From G963675935 sp963675935 (GTDB lineage: Bacteria; Planctomycetota; Planctomycetia; Pirellulales; Thermoguttaceae): a stretch of 64,000 nt of DNA. Below the pieces are notes generated by a model. That model was not told where the DNA came from. It saw nothing but the letters and a program-made list of their open reading frames with translations, and ran no database searches. Location: positions 248,001 to 312,000 of the forward strand of contig OY780964.2 of assembly GCA_963675935.2 (NCBI GenBank). The letters are read 5' to 3'. Within the stretch, counting starts at the first letter, position 1. Each line of letters starts with the position of its first letter. Shown here one piece after another: positions 26,666 through 34,485 of the stretch. The position numbers were made by a program, and so were the translations under genes.

Positions 26666-26905
26666 TCAATCCTCCACTTCATAGGCGGTGACGGGAAGCA
26701 CCGTTGCGGTGTCGAGAAATTCATAGACACACACAAGGTACTTGCCGCTCGATGACTCGCCGAACGCGATGGGACGGCCGGATGATCGGCTTTGATCCAC
26801 TTCATCCGGATCGCATACCACTTCTTCAAACTCGTCGGGCGTGACGCCATGCCGTGCCAGGTGTCTTTCGATTTGATCGTTCCAAACAAAGCAGTAGAAA
26901 GACAC
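26666..26905 (-). CDS. BrnT/RelE-fold-like toxin
   Basis: The protein is 79 aa from GTG 26905. The motif order FVWNDQIERHLARHGVTPDE, then GESSSGKYLVCVYEFLD, matches BrnT-like toxins (FEWD..K...N..KHGVS, then G.S..GR.L.VVY). An in-frame ATG at 26929 is usually called, but it lies only 3 nt from a consensus -10 box and would be at or before the transcript start. GTG 26905 has AGGA 8 nt upstream and is preferred. The partner antitoxin is XRE-type rather than BrnA, an unusual combination. Confidence 0.75.
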   Translation of the reverse strand: MSFYCFVWNDQIERHLARHGVTPDEFEEVVCDPDEVDQSRSSGRPIAFGESSSGKYLVCVYEFLDTATVLPVTAYEVED

Positions 26906-26932
26906 GAGCGATTTCCTAAGGTGTTGCATTAT

Positions 26933-26961
26933 ATTGTAACACCCGAGCGACGGTTTGTCAA
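26933..26961 (-). promoter_or_regulatory. Consensus sigma-70 promoter of the BrnT-like/XRE pair
   Basis: TTGACA (26956-26961), a 17-nt spacer and TACAAT (26933-26938) on the minus strand form a near-perfect promoter. The expected start site falls around 26926, inside the commonly called first codons of the toxin. Confidence 0.8.
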
Positions 26962-27036
26962 GAATCACTTTTGGCCTGTCTTATGACAAGCCTTCGGACG
27001 ATTCAGCCCGATGCGATCCTACACCATTTCCGCCCG

Positions 27037-28020
27037 TTATCGCATTTCGGGCACAGGGCACGTGCGAAGATAGCCCAGCAGCTCGGATATTTGTGCAGTG
27101 GCCAACGCCAAACAGGTGTCGGCGCCGCCGTAGTAAAGACGAATTGCGCCGCTCGATTCGTCCAAAATCCAGCCGCACGGAAACACCACGCCGCCCACGT
27201 CGCCCTCGCGCTCGTACGGCGCCTCCGGCGCAAAAACCCATTCATCGCCGCGCCGAAGAACACGGCGAGGGTCTTCCAAATCGAGCAGCGCCAGCCCAAG
27301 CCGATAGAGACAGCCGCCGGCCGTGTTGCGCACGCCGTGATAGAGCAGCAGCCACCCGTCGGGCGTTTCCAGAGGCGGACAACACAAACCGATGCGGTTG
27401 GCGTCCCACCACGCCCCGCGCCGCGCCTGCAAAAGGACGTGGTGGTCGCCCCAATGTTTCAAGTCCGGCGAAAAGGAAAGCCAGATATGGGCGCCGAAAT
27501 TGCCCGACGACACGGGACGGTGAATCATCGCATAGCGCTCGCCGAAGCGGCGTGAAAAGATCGCCGCGTCTTTGTCCTCGGGAGGCATGGCCGGACCAAG
27601 TCGGGAAAACGTGACAAAATCCTTCGTCTCGGCCAGCGACACCAACGGCCCGCTTTGCGAATAGGCCGTGTAAGCGATGACCCACGCGAGCCGATCTTCG
27701 ACCCAAGTGACGCGGGCGTCTTCCACACCCCACGCCTCTTCCGAATAGTTTTCCGGATCGGGCGAAAAACTCGGCTTCGGGTCGATCCGCCAATTCGATA
27801 CGCCGTCGTCGCTTCGGGCAACGGTCAAGTGCGAATGTCCCCGACGGTCCTCGACTCGCACCAATAGCACGGTTTCCTCGCCCAACCGACACGCGCCGGC
27901 GTTGAAAACCGTGTTGACCGGGTAGGGCCAATCACGGGCCGTCAGAATGGGGTTGCCGCCGTGGCGATGGAACAACTCCGCATACGGACCGATGGCATTT
28001 GATTCGCCGCTCATTTCCAC
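27037..28020 (-). CDS. GH130-family mannoside phosphorylase/glycosidase
   Basis: This 327-aa single-domain enzyme has GH130 marks: NAGACRLGEETVLLVRVEDR, EEAWGVEDARVTWVEDRLAW, AAIFSRRFGERYAMIHRP, CCPPLETPDGWLLLYHGV and a closing LYYGGADTCLALAT. It could release mannose-1-phosphate from, or hydrolyse, short beta-mannosides in the cytoplasm. Neighbours are an alpha/alpha-barrel protein and a GT4 glycosyltransferase, which together look like a small glycan make-and-break cluster. Confidence 0.9.
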   Translation of the reverse strand: MEMSGESNAIGPYAELFHRHGGNPILTARDWPYPVNTVFNAGACRLGEETVLLVRVEDRRGHSHLTVARSDDGVSNWRIDPKPSFSPDPENYSEEAWGVEDARVTWVEDRLAWVIAYTAYSQSGPLVSLAETKDFVTFSRLGPAMPPEDKDAAIFSRRFGERYAMIHRPVSSGNFGAHIWLSFSPDLKHWGDHHVLLQARRGAWWDANRIGLCCPPLETPDGWLLLYHGVRNTAGGCLYRLGLALLDLEDPRRVLRRGDEWVFAPEAPYEREGDVGGVVFPCGWILDESSGAIRLYYGGADTCLALATAQISELLGYLRTCPVPEMR

Positions 28021-28065
28021 TTCCTGGGTTTATTGGCTGTCAGCTTGACAATGTCGCATTGTCGC

Positions 28066-28140
28066 GTTTAGCCGGCGAGCTTGCTCGCCGCGTGGGATGT
28101 TGCCGCCCGAAAACGCGGCGGGCAAGCCCGCCGGCTAAAC
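28066..28140. repeat. Palindromic intergenic repeat
   Basis: The outer arms GTTTAGCCGGCG (28066-28077) and CGCCGGCTAAAC (28129-28140) enclose two smaller palindromes (CGAGCTTGCTCG and GCGGGCAAGCCCGC). It is related to the hairpin at 23169-23196. It is preceded by CTGTCAGCTTGACAATGTC, also seen near 4298-4314. Confidence 0.8.
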
Positions 28141-28188
28141 ATTCCAATGTTGCATTACTATTTCGAGGGTCAATGAATTCCGCTCTCC

Positions 28189-29373
28189 TCAGGCTTCGCG
28201 TACCGCGACTTCCTCGCTGGGAGCGCGAGACGCTCGCGAGAGTTCGAGGTTGTTCCATTCGGTCCACAAGTAGGCGAGCGTTGATTCCGCGCCTTGGTTC
28301 CGATTCGCGCCGGATTCCAAAAGGCCGTCGCAACACGCGCCGGTCGATGGATCGGCCAATGGCTCTCCCAAGCTGTTTTGGCCGTGGAACCAACGGTTGG
28401 CTCGGCGGAAGGCGGTCCGATATTCCTCGTCGCCAAGAAGTTGGAACGCGGTCCGCGCGGCCTCGGCCGTCGTCGCCGCCTCGACGGGCTGTTGATCGTA
28501 CAACGCCTTATCCTCTCCACGCGGATACCACCCCTCGTTGCCGATCGGCCAGAAGACGCCATCGCCGTCGAAAAAGGGAACAGGCGCCTTTGGCCGGAAC
28601 GGCCCGTCGGCGGGCATCATGTTTGCATGGTCGTCGCACAAAAGCTGCCTGTCCCCTTTTTCGATCTTGCATGTCGTCTGCTGATCGAGGAAATCGAACG
28701 AGGCTTTCGCCACGTCGAGAAAATTTTCCTTCGGCCAGAGTTCGCCGGCGATGAACAGCGCGTGCGGCAACACCGCGTTCGCGTAGGTCATGCGCGACTC
28801 GAACCATTGCCAATCGGGCCGCTCGGCTCGTTGGTAACACTCGACCAACCGCTGCGCCGCCGACCAGGCCACGCTCTCCAGCGGTTCGCTATCCGCCACA
28901 CCCGAGAGCCGAAGATGCCCCCATGCCAAAATCACATAGGCTTGCGCCCGCAAACTTCGCAGATCGGCGAGCGTCGGCAGAACCGTGTCGATCAATTCGC
29001 GCGCCAGCAATCGGTATCCGTCGGGCAGGTTGCTGCCGAGCACGTCGGCCAGCGCGAGAACCGCCTGGCCTTGGCAATCGCCGCAGCCTTCGGCGTCGAG
29101 CCAACGGCGGTCGTAACCGAGGAGATTATGAAACCCGCGGCCGACACCGCGCGCGTGTTCCAAAAAACTCAGGTACGTCGTCACCCGGTCCAACATACGT
29201 TCTTCCGGCCGCCGCGACCACAGGCGAGCGCAAAGCCGCAAGGCCCTGGCGTTGTCGTCGGTCGTATAGCCGCTCTCGCGCCGGGGAACGCCGTAAATGG
29301 CGTGTTGGATCAGCCCGGTCGAGTCCGTCATGCGGTCCAGATGGTTCAAGACAATACGGTTATTTGCGGGCAT
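28189..29373 (-). CDS. Alpha/alpha-barrel glycan-active protein of unknown specificity
   Basis: The 394-aa protein is rich in paired helices with aromatic and acidic loops (ESGYTTDDNARALRLCARLW, GRGFHNLLGYDRRWLD, GDCQGQAVLALADVLGSN, FDGDGVFWPIGNEGWYPRGE). This pattern fits six-hairpin glycosidase-like domains that are often fused to GT4 glycosyltransferases. Its ATG overlaps the stop of the GT4 gene by 1 nt (TAATG), so the two are coupled. A CTGCCTGTCCCCTTTT-type repeat lies in frame at codons 237-245. Catalytic residues cannot be named. Confidence 0.75.
   Translation of the reverse strand: MPANNRIVLNHLDRMTDSTGLIQHAIYGVPRRESGYTTDDNARALRLCARLWSRRPEERMLDRVTTYLSFLEHARGVGRGFHNLLGYDRRWLDAEGCGDCQGQAVLALADVLGSNLPDGYRLLARELIDTVLPTLADLRSLRAQAYVILAWGHLRLSGVADSEPLESVAWSAAQRLVECYQRAERPDWQWFESRMTYANAVLPHALFIAGELWPKENFLDVAKASFDFLDQQTTCKIEKGDRQLLCDDHANMMPADGPFRPKAPVPFFDGDGVFWPIGNEGWYPRGEDKALYDQQPVEAATTAEAARTAFQLLGDEEYRTAFRRANRWFHGQNSLGEPLADPSTGACCDGLLESGANRNQGAESTLAYLWTEWNNLELSRASRAPSEEVAVREA
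28639..28661. repeat. Repeat fragment embedded in coding sequence
   Basis: AAAAGCTGCCTGTCCCCTTT, with its minus-strand AAAAGGGGACAGGCAGC reading, is a short sequence of the kind found in palindromic repeat families. Here it is translated as KIEKGDRQLL without breaking the frame. Related GGGGAC-GTCCCC strings lie at 1231-1310 and near 10242-10253. Confidence 0.5.
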
Positions 29374-30608
29374 TACAGACTTTTGTTCAAGAGTTCAATG
29401 GGGTAAAGTTTGACATTGGGGGACGAAGCCGTCACTCGTTCAAACTGCTGCCGACTCATTCTGCTCTCCGATGCAACCTGGTCGAAGAGGTCCAAGTATT
29501 GTTGGCCGACATTGGGCCAAAACATGGGTTTTGCGTAGCGGTACGCTCGGCGCCGCGTGCGAACCCGAAAGGCGGCGTCGCCAAGGAATCGCATCGTCGA
29601 ATCGGCCATGGCGCCGCTGTCGCCAAAGGGCACGAGAAGGCCACGCTCATGGGCCAAAACTTCCTTGGCGTAAAGGTACGGCGTGCTGACCACCGCGCCG
29701 CCGGCCGCCAGGGCGTAGGCCAACGTGCCGCTGGCAATCTGGTCCTTGCCCGGATAGGGCGTAACGTAAACGTCGCAGGCCTGCAAGTGCCACAGCAGAT
29801 CGCCAAGGCTGAGATACTTGTTGACGAAACGCACATTCGCCCCGACACCCAGATCCTCGGCCATCTGGATCAGGCTTTCTCGGTAAACCTCGCCTTCCCG
29901 GCGTTTCACCTGCGGGTGCGTGGCGCCGACAATCAAGTAAATAACATTGGGGAAAGCGGCGACAATGCGGGGCATGGCCTGAATCATGTACTCCAGCCCC
30001 TTGCCTCGGTTGATTAGCCCGAAGGTGCAGATGACCTGCCGTCCCGAAAGTCCAAGCCGAGCTTTGTGCGTGCCGTCGCGACGACAAGATACCTCCGGCA
30101 CTCCGTGAGGAATCACGCGGACCCGCGGACCCGATACGTGGTAGACCTTATCCAATAGCCTTGCCGCGACTTTGGTCATCACGACAACCGCCTGGCTGTG
30201 GGCCGCGAGGTCTCGGATGATGCGGCGCGGCAGCGGATCGGGCCGGGTCAAAAGCGTGTGGAATGTTGTGACAATCGGTTTGCGACAGCCATGCACGAAG
30301 TCCAGCACTCGCTCGCCCCAATCGCCCGGATAGAGGCCGAACTCATGCTGCAAACTCACCACGTCGCACGGCCCGACGTTGACCACTTTCGCGGCCAGAC
30401 GGTAGGCTTCCGGGCGGCTGTTGTCGATGACGTGAAGCACGCGAGGGTCGTCGTATCGAAGATCTTGCGTCTTCTGGATCGCGGCGACCAAGGATACTGG
30501 TTCCGGCGCGGCGATGTCAACCGCATCGGCTGAGTCGCGAGTAAACGTCGCCAATCCGCACGCTTCCGGCGGATAGGTCGATAGAAAAAGGGGTCGAACG
30601 CAATTCAC
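29373..30608 (-). CDS. GT4-family glycosyltransferase
   Basis: The 411-aa GT-B enzyme has an N-terminal STYPPEACGLATFTRD segment, a middle hinge (VSLQHEFGLYPGDWGERVL) and a C-terminal nucleotide-sugar domain (VICTFGLINRGKGLEYMIQA, then DVYVTPYPGKDQIASGTLAY with the E/D-x7 donor region). GTG start 30608 has GAGGAGGTGACCC just upstream. It should transfer a sugar to a cytoplasmic acceptor, possibly the mannoside handled by the downstream GH130. Confidence 0.9.
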   Translation of the reverse strand: MNCVRPLFLSTYPPEACGLATFTRDSADAVDIAAPEPVSLVAAIQKTQDLRYDDPRVLHVIDNSRPEAYRLAAKVVNVGPCDVVSLQHEFGLYPGDWGERVLDFVHGCRKPIVTTFHTLLTRPDPLPRRIIRDLAAHSQAVVVMTKVAARLLDKVYHVSGPRVRVIPHGVPEVSCRRDGTHKARLGLSGRQVICTFGLINRGKGLEYMIQAMPRIVAAFPNVIYLIVGATHPQVKRREGEVYRESLIQMAEDLGVGANVRFVNKYLSLGDLLWHLQACDVYVTPYPGKDQIASGTLAYALAAGGAVVSTPYLYAKEVLAHERGLLVPFGDSGAMADSTMRFLGDAAFRVRTRRRAYRYAKPMFWPNVGQQYLDLFDQVASESRMSRQQFERVTASSPNVKLYPIELLNKSL

Positions 30609-30680
30609 GGGTCACCTCCTCGGTTTTCGTTTTCGCGGCTGCCCGCTTGAGATTGTCTGCACATGGATTTCCGATTGCCG

Positions 30681-30845
30681 CTATTGGGCGACCTTTTCAA
30701 AGTCGCTCTTTGGCACGCCGCATTCCGGGCAAACCCAGTCGTCCGGCAAGTTTTCAAATGCCGTGCCTGGCGGTTGACCATGCTCCGGGTCTCCTTTGGC
30801 AGGATCGTAGACATACTCGCATACCGTGCATGCATACTTGTCCAT
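30681..30845 (-). CDS. Rubredoxin
   Basis: The 54-aa protein has the two Cys pairs of a rubredoxin, C6-TV-C9 and C39-PE-C42, with the usual YVYDP, PPGTAFENLPDDWVCPECG and KSDFE segments. It carries one electron through an Fe(Cys)4 centre in the cytoplasm. It lies 45 nt downstream of bacterioferritin on the same strand. This supports a role in reducing or draining iron stores or in oxidative-stress defence. It is short enough to be missed by simple ORF calling. Confidence 0.96.
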   Translation of the reverse strand: MDKYACTVCEYVYDPAKGDPEHGQPPGTAFENLPDDWVCPECGVPKSDFEKVAQ

Positions 30846-30890
30846 TCCACATATCCCTTCATTTGCTCGATGCCGTGGGTTCGATCACTA

Positions 30891-31361
30891 TTATTCGCGC
30901 GTCTGCGTCGACAAATACAAAGCCTCGCCCATTTGCGCGATTTGATCTCGTTGCTCTTCGATCCAGTCGACGTGCGCGTCCTCATCCTTGACAATCGATT
31001 CGAGCAGTTCGCGAGTCGCGGCGTCGTTGGCTTCGCCCGTAAGGTGAATGGCCTCGTTGTACATACGGATCGTCTGCATCTCGGCGTCCAAGTCCGATTG
31101 AAGCTGTTTTGGCACATCCGCGCCGACATGGACTTGGTTCAACCGGCTTACTGTCGGCGTTCCGTCAAGGAAGAGTATCCGAGTGATTAGCTCCTCGGCA
31201 TGATGCATCTCTTGCCTCGCGCGTTTCTCGACGGCTTGATGCAGCCGATCGTAGCCCCAGTTGGCGCACATCTCGGAATGGACCATGTACTGGTTAATGG
31301 CCGTCAATTCGTCGCACAACAATTCGTCCAGCTTCTGAACCACGCGTTCGTCACCCTTCAT
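30891..31361 (-). CDS. bfr: Bacterioferritin
   Basis: This 156-aa protein has all ferroxidase ligands (Glu18, Glu51, His54, Glu94, Glu127, His130) and the haem-binding Met52 (RQEMHHAEELI). It forms a 24-subunit shell that oxidises and stores iron. It is the first gene of a two-gene unit with rubredoxin, which may play the part that bacterioferritin-associated ferredoxin plays elsewhere. Confidence 0.96.
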   Translation of the reverse strand: MKGDERVVQKLDELLCDELTAINQYMVHSEMCANWGYDRLHQAVEKRARQEMHHAEELITRILFLDGTPTVSRLNQVHVGADVPKQLQSDLDAEMQTIRMYNEAIHLTGEANDAATRELLESIVKDEDAHVDWIEEQRDQIAQMGEALYLSTQTRE

Positions 31362-31436
31362 GATTCACTCCTTCCACATTTGGAAAAACAGTTATGACGC
31401 TCGGTTACGCTTTCGCTCTTATGCGAAACAGCGTTG

Positions 31437-32300
31437 CTATTCTTTCGGAAAATCCGCCCCGCGGGCCACCGCTTCCCACGCAAAGAATTCCTTGCGCAGT
31501 TCGGCGAGTTTCGCCGTGGCGGCTTCGTAGGCATCGTTGCCAAGAAGAAGATGGCGAGGCGGATTCCGCGATTCGACCGCCTCGACGATGGCGCGCGCCG
31601 CTCGAACCGGATCGCCGGGCTGCTTGCCGGAGATGGCGCGCAGTTGGCTGCGAACCGCGCCGGCCGTCGCGGCATAATCGTCGATTTGCTTCTTGCTTTC
31701 GTTCGCCGAACGCCCGGCCCAATCGGTGCGGAAGCCGCTTGGTTCGACGACCATCACCTGAATGCCCAGCGGTTCCACCTCTTGCCGGAGCGCCTCGGAC
31801 AAACCTTCGACCGCGTATTTGGTTGCGTTGTAGTAGCCGAGCGCTGGAAACGAGCAGAGCCCGCCGATGGAAGAGATATTGACGATGAATCCATGCCGGC
31901 GTTTGCGCATTCCAGCCAGAACCGCATGAATCATTCGACCCATGCCGAAAACATTGACGTCGAACATTCTACGCACTGGTTCTTCCTCGCTTTCTTCCAC
32001 GGCGGCGAAATAGCCGATGCCGGCGTTGTTCACCAGCACGTCGATGCGGCCGAATTTCTCTTCGGCCGCCTTGATCGCCGCGCCGCTCTGGTTCCAATCC
32101 GTGACGTCGAGTTTGAACGCCAAAGCATCGCCCTTGGCCGCTAAATCTTTCACGTCATCGGGGTTGCGGGCGGTCACCACCGTGGGGTAACCGCGTTCGA
32201 GCACCTCCTTGGCAAGCTCGCGGCCGAAACCGGTCGAGCAGCCGGTAATGAACCAAACGGGCTTTTCGGCGCGTGCCGTTGTTGTGTTCGCTGGAGTCAT
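31437..32300 (-). CDS. Short-chain dehydrogenase/reductase
   Basis: The 287-aa classical SDR has cofactor motif TGCSTGFGREL (about 20-30), NNAGIG (about 91-96) and the catalytic Ser-Tyr-Lys set (NISSIGG about 140, YYNATKYA about 157-163). It is NAD(P)-dependent and cytosolic; the substrate is unknown. It lies between bfr and the DUF6132 gene on the same strand, 95 nt from the latter, so it may be a separate unit. Confidence 0.93.
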   Translation of the reverse strand: MTPANTTTARAEKPVWFITGCSTGFGRELAKEVLERGYPTVVTARNPDDVKDLAAKGDALAFKLDVTDWNQSGAAIKAAEEKFGRIDVLVNNAGIGYFAAVEESEEEPVRRMFDVNVFGMGRMIHAVLAGMRKRRHGFIVNISSIGGLCSFPALGYYNATKYAVEGLSEALRQEVEPLGIQVMVVEPSGFRTDWAGRSANESKKQIDDYAATAGAVRSQLRAISGKQPGDPVRAARAIVEAVESRNPPRHLLLGNDAYEAATAKLAELRKEFFAWEAVARGADFPKE

Positions 32301-32395
32301 TTCGTATTTCCTTTACTAAGAATGGCAATCGTTTCGTGTAATTGACCGATGCTCAATGCTCATCAACGGCAGACCATTGCTTTGTAGGACCGTAA

Positions 32396-32626
32396 TCAGG
32401 TAACTCGGCTGGGCCATCTCATCTGCGACACCACAAATCCCAGAATCATGCAGTAAACGACGCTTCCCCAAGGACTCGACGTGATCAGGCATGTCCCGTC
32501 GGCACAACCCACATAGCGATACAATGCGAAACCGCCCAAACCGCCAAGCACAACTCCAACAATCGCTCGCACAAGCATGACGGGAACTTTCTTATTTCGG
32601 TCTTTCACAACGATGTTGTCATCCAT
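32396..32626 (-). CDS. DUF6132-like small membrane protein
   Basis: The 76-aa protein has two TM helices (about 17-38 and 53-68). The short loop between them contains GCADGTCLITSSPW, the Cys-x-x-x-x-Cys pattern typical of DUF6132. It starts 11 nt after the GH13 stop and belongs to the same transcript. The conserved cysteines suggest a redox or rhodanese-linked role, which is not established. Confidence 0.82.
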   Translation of the reverse strand: MDDNIVVKDRNKKVPVMLVRAIVGVVLGGLGGFALYRYVGCADGTCLITSSPWGSVVYCMILGFVVSQMRWPSRVT

Positions 32627-32637
32627 GATGCGGCTTT

Positions 32638-34485
32638 TTATGGGGTGACTTTATCTTGCGAAAATATCAACACGCTATACGGTCCGATATTGATCTTGCC
32701 GGCGGCGGGAAATCCGTCTCGCTCCGGGGTGTTCGAGTTCGGCTCCGCAGTGGGCGGCTCGGCTTCGGCGACCACGTCGGAACATGCCTGGTTTCCAAAG
32801 ACGCGGCTGTAGCCCTTCCAATCGCTGTTAATACGCAATCGCCACGTTCCGGGCGATGGAAACCCCAGCTTGTAGTTTTCGTGGGCATTATGCGAGAGAT
32901 TCACGACCACGACGACATCATCGCCGAGACCATGTTGGTGCCAACGATGATATGCAATCACGTTGTCGGCCTGATTCTGATGGAAGATGTTCATTCCCGA
33001 TCCCGACAGACCGCGGGAGAAACCCGTTCGGTTGAGACGGAGATGAATCAAGTCGCGATACAACCGCACCAAACCCCTGAACTCCTCCGACTTGTGCCAG
33101 TCCAGCGGAACCGAATCCTGGAACCAGCCGTCTTCCAAAAACTCCTGTCCCTGAAACAGCATCGGGATGCCCGGCGCCGTGAACACCAGCGCCGCCGCCA
33201 AGGTCGAACGTTTCTGCGCGAAGGCGTTGTCGGAATTCTTGGTGTCGATCTCCGTGGGAACGCGGGCCTGTCCGTTGGCCACTTCGTCGTGCGACTCGCT
33301 GTAGATCACTCGCTGATAGGGGTCTCCGTTGAAACTCGACTCGAGCAATCCGCGAATGCTTTCCAACGACCGCTGCTCGTCGTTCATCGCGATAACGGCT
33401 TCTCGCAAGGGATGCACGAATCGAGCGTCCCACTGGGCCGTGAAACCGCCGCCGGCCTGATCGACGGGTTTTGTGATCCGATCGTTGTTCTGCAAATCCT
33501 CGGCAATCGTGATGCGCCCCGGAAACCGCTCCCGCATATCGCGATTGATCCACTGAACGAGACTCCATCCGTCGGGCAAGTCGCCGCTCGAATCGCCGGA
33601 TGCCCGGACGTTGTGGATATACAGCGTCATGTCGAATCGCAAACCATCGACGTGATACTCGTCGAGCCACATCATGGCATTGTCGCGAATGAACTGGCGG
33701 ACTTCTTTGCGGCCGTAGTCGGGGCGAGTCAGCCCCCAAGGCGTGTCGGCGTGCCAATCGTTGTAGAAGTAGATGCCGCCCATGCCGTTTTCGCTCCAGC
33801 CGTCGAACTGCCACAGATCGAGATCGCCGGGGCCGAAGTGGTTGTAAACAACATCGAGGATCACGGCCAAGCCGGCCCGATGCGCCGCCTTGACGAACCG
33901 CTTGAAGCCGCTCGGGCCGCCGTAGTTGGTTTCGACGGCGAAAACGCAAGCGGGGTTATATCCCCACGACAAATCGCCGGCGAATTGGGCCAAGGGCATC
34001 ACTTCCATGACGTTCACGCCCAATCGTTGCAAATGGTCGAGCTTTTGCAGGGCTTCTTCAAACTTGTCCGACTTTCCATCTTCCTTGTCGTGGAAGGTGC
34101 CCAAGTGCATTTCATAAATCACGAGTTCGTTGACCGGCGGAATATGGAAATCGTCGCCTTCCCAGTTGAAGTCCGGGTCGTAGACGACCGCGTTGCCCAC
34201 CGAACTGGTAACCTGGCGAGCATAGGGATCGAGACGCAAGAAGTCCTTGTCGCCGTTGACGATTCGGAAGCGATACTCGTCGCCGATCGAGGCCGAAGAA
34301 ATGTCGGCGTACCAGTAGCCGTCTTCCTCTTTCTCCATCGGGTGTGCGTCGGCGGCCCAATCGTCGCATGAAAGGACGACGTAGACCGCGTCGGCGTGTG
34401 GCGCCCAAACGCGAAACGCGACGCCCGACTCGTGCGGGGTCGCTCCCATTCCCGTGGATACTTTTTCGGCCTCTAGTGTTGGCAT
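32638..34485 (-). CDS. GH13 alpha-glucan enzyme, branching-enzyme type
   Basis: The 615-aa enzyme has an N-terminal carbohydrate-binding domain (CBM48-like, GVAFRVWAPHADAVYVV) and a TIM barrel. The GH13 motifs are DVVYNH (211-216), GLRFDM with nucleophile Asp285, AED with Glu329, and SHDE with His399/Asp400. A C-terminal beta domain follows. The overall plan is that of 1,4-alpha-glucan branching or trehalohydrolase-like enzymes. The donor and product cannot be told apart from sequence. It overlaps the oxidoreductase gene by 13 nt. Confidence 0.9.
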   Translation of the reverse strand: MPTLEAEKVSTGMGATPHESGVAFRVWAPHADAVYVVLSCDDWAADAHPMEKEEDGYWYADISSASIGDEYRFRIVNGDKDFLRLDPYARQVTSSVGNAVVYDPDFNWEGDDFHIPPVNELVIYEMHLGTFHDKEDGKSDKFEEALQKLDHLQRLGVNVMEVMPLAQFAGDLSWGYNPACVFAVETNYGGPSGFKRFVKAAHRAGLAVILDVVYNHFGPGDLDLWQFDGWSENGMGGIYFYNDWHADTPWGLTRPDYGRKEVRQFIRDNAMMWLDEYHVDGLRFDMTLYIHNVRASGDSSGDLPDGWSLVQWINRDMRERFPGRITIAEDLQNNDRITKPVDQAGGGFTAQWDARFVHPLREAVIAMNDEQRSLESIRGLLESSFNGDPYQRVIYSESHDEVANGQARVPTEIDTKNSDNAFAQKRSTLAAALVFTAPGIPMLFQGQEFLEDGWFQDSVPLDWHKSEEFRGLVRLYRDLIHLRLNRTGFSRGLSGSGMNIFHQNQADNVIAYHRWHQHGLGDDVVVVVNLSHNAHENYKLGFPSPGTWRLRINSDWKGYSRVFGNQACSDVVAEAEPPTAEPNSNTPERDGFPAAGKINIGPYSVLIFSQDKVTP

